The notes under the pieces are model-generated. The model did not search any database and was not told the origin of the DNA. It was given only the letters and a program-made list of their open reading frames with translations. Made by a program: the position numbers and the translations under genes. DNA of 13,344 bases from Leclercia sp. UBA7405 (GTDB taxonomy: Bacteria; Pseudomonadota; Gammaproteobacteria; Enterobacterales; Enterobacteriaceae): the NCBI GenBank assembly GCA_002469605.1, contig DKMV01000291.1, forward strand, positions 1 to 13,344, given 5' to 3'. This document shows positions 9,076 to 13,344 of this stretch, piece after piece; position 1 is the stretch's first letter; each line of letters starts with the position of its first letter.

Positions 9076-12000
9076 ATGATGGAAATTCTGCGTGGTTCGC
9101 CTGCACTGTCTGCCTTCCGTATTAATAAACTGTTGGCACGTTTTCAGTCAGCCGACCTCCCGGTAAGCAATATTTACGCTGAGTATGTCCATTTTGCTGA
9201 CCTGAATGCCCCTCTGAATACGGAGGATCGAGCGAGACTTGAGCGTCTGCTGAAGTATGGCCCAAGCCTGAGCAGCCATACCCCAACCGGTAAACTCCTG
9301 CTTGTCACCCCTCGCCCTGGCACCATCTCCCCCTGGTCTTCTAAAGCAACCGATATCGCCCATAACTGCGGCCTGAACCAGGTTAACCGCCTTGAGCGTG
9401 GCGTGGTCTATTACGTAGAAGCCTCAACCCTGACCGACGCCCAGTGGCGCGACGTTGCCGCCGAACTGCATGACCGCATGATGGAGAGCGTCTTCGCCGC
9501 GTTAAGCGACGCAGAGCAGCTCTTTGCCCATCACCAGCCCGCCCCGGTACAGAGCGTAGATGTTCTCGGTCAGGGTCGCCAGGCGCTGGTCGATGCCAAC
9601 CTGCGTTTAGGCCTGGCGCTGGCCGAAGATGAGATCGACTACCTGCAGGATGCGTTCGTTAAGCTGAACCGCAACCCGAACGATATCGAGCTCTACATGT
9701 TCGCGCAGGCCAACTCCGAGCACTGCCGCCACAAAATCTTCAACGCCGACTGGGTTATCGACGGCGAGCAGCAGCCGAAGTCGCTGTTCAAAATGATCAA
9801 GAACACCTTTGAGCAAACCCCGGACCACGTGCTGTCTGCCTATAAAGACAACGCCGCGGTGATGGAAGGCTCCGAGGTTGGCCGCTTCTTCGCCGATCGC
9901 GAAGCGGGGCGCTACGATTATCATCAGGAGTCTGCACATATTCTGATGAAGGTCGAAACCCACAACCACCCGACGGCGATTTCGCCCTGGCCGGGTGCGG
10001 CAACCGGCTCCGGCGGTGAAATCCGTGACGAAGGGGCAACCGGCCGCGGCGCCAAGCCGAAAGCGGGCCTGGTGGGCTTCTCCGTCTCTAACCTGCGTAT
10101 CCCGGGCTTTGAACAGCCGTGGGAAGAGGACTTCGGCAAGCCGGAACGTATCGTTAACGCCCTGGATATCATGACCGACGGCCCGCTGGGCGGCGCGGCC
10201 TTTAACAATGAATTTGGTCGCCCGGCCCTCAACGGCTACTTCCGTACCTACGAAGAGAAAGTGGAGAGCCACAACGGTGAAGAGCTGCGCGGCTACCACA
10301 AACCGATCATGCTGGCGGGCGGGATCGGCAACATCCGCGCCGATCATGTCCAGAAAGGCGAGATCGTGGTGGGAGCCAAACTGATCGTGCTGGGCGGCCC
10401 GGCAATGAACATTGGCCTCGGCGGCGGCGCGGCCTCGTCTATGGCCTCCGGCCAGTCCGATGCGGATCTCGACTTTGCTTCGGTACAGCGTGACAACCCG
10501 GAGATGGAGCGTCGTTGCCAGGAAGTTATCGACCGCTGCTGGCAGCTGGGCGATGCCAACCCGATTCTTTTTATTCACGACGTGGGCGCGGGCGGCCTCT
10601 CTAACGCCATGCCGGAGCTGGTGAGCGATGGCAACCGCGGCGGGCGCTTCAACCTGCGCGACATCCTGAACGACGAGCCGGGCATGAGCCCGCTGGAGAT
10701 CTGGTGTAACGAATCCCAGGAGCGCTACGTGCTGGCGGTGGCACCGGATCAGCTGCCGCTGTTTGACGAGCTCTGCCGCCGCGAGCGCGCCCCTTATGCG
10801 GTGATCGGCGAAGCCACCGAAGAGATGCACCTGACCCTGAACGACACCCATTTTGACAACCAGCCGATCGATCTGCCGCTGGACGTGCTGCTGGGCAAAA
10901 CGCCGAAGATGACCCGCGACGTCGAAACCCGCAAAGCGGCGGGCAAGGCGCTGGATCGCCAGCCTATCTCCGTGGCCGACGCGGTTAACCGCGTGCTGCA
11001 TCTGCCTACGGTGGCAGAAAAAACCTTCCTGGTGACCATCGGCGACCGTACCGTGACCGGCATGGTTGCCCGCGACCAGATGGTGGGGCCGTGGCAGATC
11101 CCGGTTGCCAACTGCGCGGTGACTACCGCCAGTCTCGACAGCTACTACGGCGAAGCGATGGCGCTGGGCGAGCGCGCGCCGGTGGCGCTGCTGGACTTTG
11201 GCGCCTCGGCCCGTCTGGCCGTGGGTGAAGCCCTGACCAACATCGCCGCCACCCATATCGGCGATATCAAACGCATCAAGCTCTCCGCAAACTGGATGGC
11301 CGCAGCCGGCCATCCGGGCGAAGATGCTGGCCTGTACGAAGCGGTAAAAGCGGTAGGTGAAGAGCTCTGCCCGGCACTCGGACTGACGATTCCGGTGGGT
11401 AAAGACTCCATGTCGATGAAAACCCGCTGGCAGGAGGGCAACGAGCAGCGCGAGATGACCTCTCCGCTGTCGCTGGTTATCACCGCTTTTGCCCGCGTGG
11501 AAGATGTGCGTCACACCGTTACCCCGCAGCTCTCGACCGAAGACAATGCCCTGCTGCTGATTGACCTGGGTCTTGGCCACAACGCGCTGGGCGCCACCGC
11601 GCTGGCGCAGGTTTACCGCCAGCTGGGCGACAAACCGGCCGACGTGCGCGACGTGGCGCAGCTGAAAGGCTTCTACGATGCCATTCAGGCGCTGGTGGCC
11701 GCCCGCAAACTGCTGGCCTACCACGACCGCTCTGACGGCGGCCTGCTGGTAACCCTGGCCGAGATGGCCTTTACCGGCCACTGCGGCGTGCAGGCAGACA
11801 TCGCCGGTCTGGGCGACGACCGCCTGGCGGCCCTGTTCAACGAAGAGCTGGGCGCGGTTATCCAGGTGCGCGCGGCGGACCGCGAGATGGTTGAAGCGCT
11901 GTTGGCGCAGCATGGCCTGGGAGAGTGCGTGCACTATCTGGGTCAGGCGGTGCAGGGCGATCGCTTTGTCATCGAGGCCGATGGTCAGGCGGTGTTCAGC

Positions 12001-12963
12001 GAAAGCCGCACCACCCTGCGTATGTGGTGGGCCGAGACCACCTGGCAGATGCAGCGTCTGCGCGATAACCCGGTCTGCGCCGACCAGGAGCATGAGGCGA
12101 AGGCCAACGACGCGGATCCGGGCCTGAACGTTAAGCTCTCCTTCGACATCAACGAAGATATCGCCGCGCCTTATATTGCCAAAGGCGCGCGTCCGAAAGT
12201 GGCGGTGCTGCGTGAGCAGGGCGTTAACTCCCACGTGGAGATGGCTGCCGCCTTCCACCGCGCGGGCTTTGATGCCATCGACGTCCACATGAGCGACCTG
12301 CTTGGCGGCCGTACCGGTCTGGCCGACTTCCAGGCACTGGTGGCCTGCGGCGGCTTCTCTTACGGTGACGTACTGGGGGCAGGTGAAGGCTGGGCCAAAT
12401 CCATCCTCTTTAACGAACGTGTGCGCGACGAGTTCGAAACTTTCTTCCATCGTCCGCAAACCTTGGCGCTGGGCGTCTGTAACGGCTGTCAGATGATGTC
12501 CAATCTGCGGGAGCTGATCCCGGGTAGCGAAGCTTGGCCGCGCTTTGTGCGTAACCAGTCCGACCGCTTTGAAGCCCGCTTCAGCCTGGTGGAAGTGACC
12601 CAGAGCCCGTCTCTGCTGCTGCAGGGTATGGTCGGCTCCATGATGCCGATCGCCGTTTCGCACGGGGAAGGGCAGGTTGAAGTACGCGATGCCGCACACC
12701 TGGCCGAGCTTGAGAGCAAAGGGCTGGTGGCGCTGCGCTTCGTCGATAACTTCGGTAAAGTGACCCAGACCTACCCGGCGAACCCGAACGGTTCGGCAAA
12801 CGGTATTACGGCCGTCACCAGCGAAAGCGGTCGCGCTACCATTATGATGCCGCACCCGGAGCGCGTGTTCCGTACCGTGAGCAACTCCTGGCACCCGGAA
12901 AACTGGGGCGAGGACAGCCCGTGGATGCGTATCTTCCGCAACGCGCGTAAGCAGCTGGGATAA
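9076..12963 (+). CDS. purL: phosphoribosylformylglycinamidine synthase PurL
   Basis: PurL (FGAR amidotransferase) converts FGAR, glutamine and ATP to FGAM, the fourth step of de novo purine synthesis. This is the large single-chain form, 1295 residues as in E. coli. It has an N-terminal PurS-like domain, a linker, the synthetase core with its two AIRS-like halves (for example [35 protein letters not shown] and [20 protein letters not shown]), and a C-terminal class I glutaminase. The glutaminase triad is in place: Cys1135 in [10 protein letters not shown], and His1260 and Glu1262 in [11 protein letters not shown]. The ATG at 9076 follows GAGAG; a second ATG comes immediately after and either would give nearly the same protein. 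Expression should be repressed by PurR via the overlapping operator. A strong terminator follows the stop. Confidence 0.99.
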   Translation: MMEILRGSPALSAFRINKLLARFQSADLPVSNIYAEYVHFADLNAPLNTEDRARLERLLKYGPSLSSHTPTGKLLLVTPRPGTISPWSSKATDIAHNCGLNQVNRLERGVVYYVEASTLTDAQWRDVAAELHDRMMESVFAALSDAEQLFAHHQPAPVQSVDVLGQGRQALVDANLRLGLALAEDEIDYLQDAFVKLNRNPNDIELYMFAQANSEHCRHKIFNADWVIDGEQQPKSLFKMIKNTFEQTPDHVLSAYKDNAAVMEGSEVGRFFADREAGRYDYHQESAHILMKVETHNHPTAISPWPGAATGSGGEIRDEGATGRGAKPKAGLVGFSVSNLRIPGFEQPWEEDFGKPERIVNALDIMTDGPLGGAAFNNEFGRPALNGYFRTYEEKVESHNGEELRGYHKPIMLAGGIGNIRADHVQKGEIVVGAKLIVLGGPAMNIGLGGGAASSMASGQSDADLDFASVQRDNPEMERRCQEVIDRCWQLGDANPILFIHDVGAGGLSNAMPELVSDGNRGGRFNLRDILNDEPGMSPLEIWCNESQERYVLAVAPDQLPLFDELCRRERAPYAVIGEATEEMHLTLNDTHFDNQPIDLPLDVLLGKTPKMTRDVETRKAAGKALDRQPISVADAVNRVLHLPTVAEKTFLVTIGDRTVTGMVARDQMVGPWQIPVANCAVTTASLDSYYGEAMALGERAPVALLDFGASARLAVGEALTNIAATHIGDIKRIKLSANWMAAAGHPGEDAGLYEAVKAVGEELCPALGLTIPVGKDSMSMKTRWQEGNEQREMTSPLSLVITAFARVEDVRHTVTPQLSTEDNALLLIDLGLGHNALGATALAQVYRQLGDKPADVRDVAQLKGFYDAIQALVAARKLLAYHDRSDGGLLVTLAEMAFTGHCGVQADIAGLGDDRLAALFNEELGAVIQVRAADREMVEALLAQHGLGECVHYLGQAVQGDRFVIEADGQAVFSESRTTLRMWWAETTWQMQRLRDNPVCADQEHEAKANDADPGLNVKLSFDINEDIAAPYIAKGARPKVAVLREQGVNSHVEMAAAFHRAGFDAIDVHMSDLLGGRTGLADFQALVACGGFSYGDVLGAGEGWAKSILFNERVRDEFETFFHRPQTLALGVCNGCQMMSNLRELIPGSEAWPRFVRNQSDRFEARFSLVEVTQSPSLLLQGMVGSMMPIAVSHGEGQVEVRDAAHLAELESKGLVALRFVDNFGKVTQTYPANPNGSANGITAVTSESGRATIMMPHPERVFRTVSNSWHPENWGEDSPWMRIFRNARKQLG

Positions 12964-12977
12964 ACCCTTCTGCCTGT

Positions 12978-13008
12978 AAAAAGCCCGGCTAATGCCGGGC
13001 TTTTTTAT
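12978..13008 (+). terminator. intrinsic terminator of purL
   Basis: An 8-bp GC-rich stem AGCCCGGC (12982-12989) and GCCGGGCT (12994-13001) closes a TAAT loop. It is followed by a run of six T and preceded by A residues, so it may also work weakly from the other side. It begins about 15 bp after the purL stop. Confidence 0.93.
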
Positions 13009-13031
13009 TTGTGATGGCCCGCACGCGGGTG

Positions 13032-13049
13032 TGTCGGGAAATTGCGACA
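13032..13049. promoter_or_regulatory. GlrR activator site 1
   Basis: TGTC-N10-GACA is a perfect match to the consensus I recall for GlrR (QseF), the sigma-54 enhancer-binding response regulator that activates glmY. The centre is about 220 bp upstream of the GlmY start, a normal enhancer distance. Confidence 0.8.
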
Positions 13050-13064
13050 AACGCCAGACAGTAC

Positions 13065-13082
13065 TGTCGTCAATAGGTGACA
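13065..13082. promoter_or_regulatory. GlrR activator site 2
   Basis: A second perfect TGTC-N10-GACA, starting 33 bp after the first, so on the same face of the helix. Its centre is about 187 bp upstream of the GlmY start. Confidence 0.8.
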
Positions 13083-13084
13083 CT

Positions 13085-13097
13085 TAACTTATTGATT
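13085..13097 (-). promoter_or_regulatory. IHF site 1 (glmY upstream region)
   Basis: Read on the minus strand, AATCAATAAGTTA matches all 13 positions of the IHF consensus WATCAANNNNTTR. It lies between GlrR sites 2 and 3, where an IHF bend could bring the upstream sites to the sigma-54 promoter. Confidence 0.7.
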
Positions 13098-13127
13098 TAT
13101 TTAATATGTTAAAATTGTACTTAGGGG

Positions 13128-13145
13128 TGTTGCTAAATAACGACA
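13128..13145. promoter_or_regulatory. GlrR activator site 3
   Basis: TGTT-N10-GACA departs from the perfect GlrR consensus at one base. Its centre is about 124 bp upstream of the GlmY start, completing the three-site array known from E. coli glmY. Confidence 0.7.
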
Positions 13146-13202
13146 GTTAGCCCGAAAATTATTCAGCGCGGAATTAATTTGAAAAGATATTAATTAATTA
13201 AA

Positions 13203-13215
13203 CATCAATGAGTTA
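13203..13215 (+). promoter_or_regulatory. IHF site 2 (glmY upstream region)
   Basis: CATCAATGAGTTA matches 12 of 13 positions of the IHF consensus and lies between GlrR site 3 and the promoter, in a strongly AT-rich stretch. Confidence 0.55.
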
Positions 13216-13224
13216 ATAAATAAT

Positions 13225-13253
13225 TTTGCATTTTGGCACAGGTGTTGCATAAT
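13225..13253 (+). promoter_or_regulatory. possible sigma-70 promoter of glmY, overlapping the sigma-54 promoter
   Basis: TTTGCA (13225-13230, four of six) and CATAAT (13248-13253, five of six) are separated by 17 bp and predict nearly the same start as the sigma-54 elements. I recall that E. coli glmY has such overlapping promoters with a shared start site, while some relatives rely on sigma-54 only. Confidence 0.5.
13234..13249 (+). promoter_or_regulatory. sigma-54 promoter of glmY
   Basis: TGGCAC-A-GGTG-TTGCA fits the -24/-12 consensus TGGCACRNNNNTTGCW at every defined position. The GG and GC doublets are 12 bp apart, and the predicted start falls at or next to the first base of GlmY (13261). 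Confidence 0.92.
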
Positions 13254-13260
13254 AGTAACC

Positions 13261-13344
13261 AGTGGCTCATTCACCCTCTTATGTCAGCCCCTTCGGGACG
13301 CGCTACATAAACTTCGAATGACGCACAAACAGGTGCCTGCCGTC
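13261..13344 (+). ncRNA. glmY: small RNA GlmY, 3'-truncated by window edge
   Basis: GlmY is a trans-acting small RNA that sequesters the adaptor RapZ, protecting the homologous GlmZ from RNase E and thereby raising GlmS (glucosamine-6-phosphate synthase) when GlcN6P is scarce. The sequence starts AGTGGCTCATTCACC and contains the first hairpin: outer arms TCATTC (13267-13272) and GAATGA (13316-13321), inner arms TTATGT (13279-13284) and ACATAA (13305-13310), with a CCCCTTCGGG tip. This matches E. coli GlmY as I recall it, apart from a few changes. About 84 of roughly 180 nt are inside the window. Position just downstream of purL, and the sigma-54/GlrR/IHF control region, confirm the call. The kinase gene glrK is expected next, outside the window. 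Confidence 0.93.

Noticed and set aside
9607..13083. Very long (1158-codon) open frame antisense to purL
   Set aside because: It mirrors the codon structure of a GC-rich, strongly biased gene. Its product is His/Arg/Gln-rich without recognisable domains, and it runs through the purL terminator and GlrR sites. It is a shadow of PurL.
13084..13260. AT-rich stretch as a sign of horizontal transfer or an attachment site
   Set aside because: The low GC is explained by the IHF sites and promoter of glmY; flanking genes are standard core genes.

Overview
This window is an ordinary core-chromosome segment of a fairly GC-rich member of the Enterobacteriaceae. Protein lengths, catalytic residues and gene order match the E. 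coli era-to-glmY region closely. The general sequence flavour suggests Enterobacter, Klebsiella or a relative, but the genus cannot be fixed from the sequence alone. I found no phage, insertion sequence, CRISPR array, toxin-antitoxin pair or defence system. I do not think the window holds an undescribed large system; the interest lies in regulatory detail and gene arrangement.

Layout: 1-2632 (+) is the 3' part of the era operon: era (cut at its 5' end), recO, pdxJ and acpS. PdxJ makes pyridoxine phosphate and AcpS charges acyl carrier protein. A short GA/CT-rich hairpin repeat separates recO from pdxJ. On the minus strand follow the ferredoxin gene yfhL (its stop overlaps that of acpS by 4 bp) and yfhH, an RpiR/MurR-type regulator. 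Divergent from yfhH is a compact plus-strand operon: murQ (MurNAc-6-P etherase), a MurP-like PTS EIIBC permease, and pgpC (phosphatidylglycerophosphatase C), with tadA (tRNA adenosine deaminase) 57 bp further on. In E. coli, as I recall it, murQP lies at another locus and yfhH directly precedes pgpC, so here the regulator sits beside a plausible target. The 117-bp yfhH-murQ gap carries two near-identical 16-bp elements 33 bp apart, which are good operator candidates.

The genes tadA and mltF (minus strand, membrane-bound lytic transglycosylase F) converge and overlap by 110 bp. mltF and purL then diverge from a 266-bp gap that holds a PurR operator and the purL promoter. purL (FGAM synthase, 1295 aa) ends in a clear intrinsic terminator.

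The last 330 bp contain the control region and first 84 nt of the small RNA GlmY: three GlrR-type sites (TGTC-N10-GACA), two IHF sites and a consensus sigma-54 promoter that overlaps a possible sigma-70 promoter.

Several genes concern cell-wall amino sugars: MltF cleaves murein, MurP/MurQ salvage MurNAc, and GlmY tunes glucosamine-6-P synthesis. Three neighbouring genes (pgpC, tadA, mltF) start with TTG.
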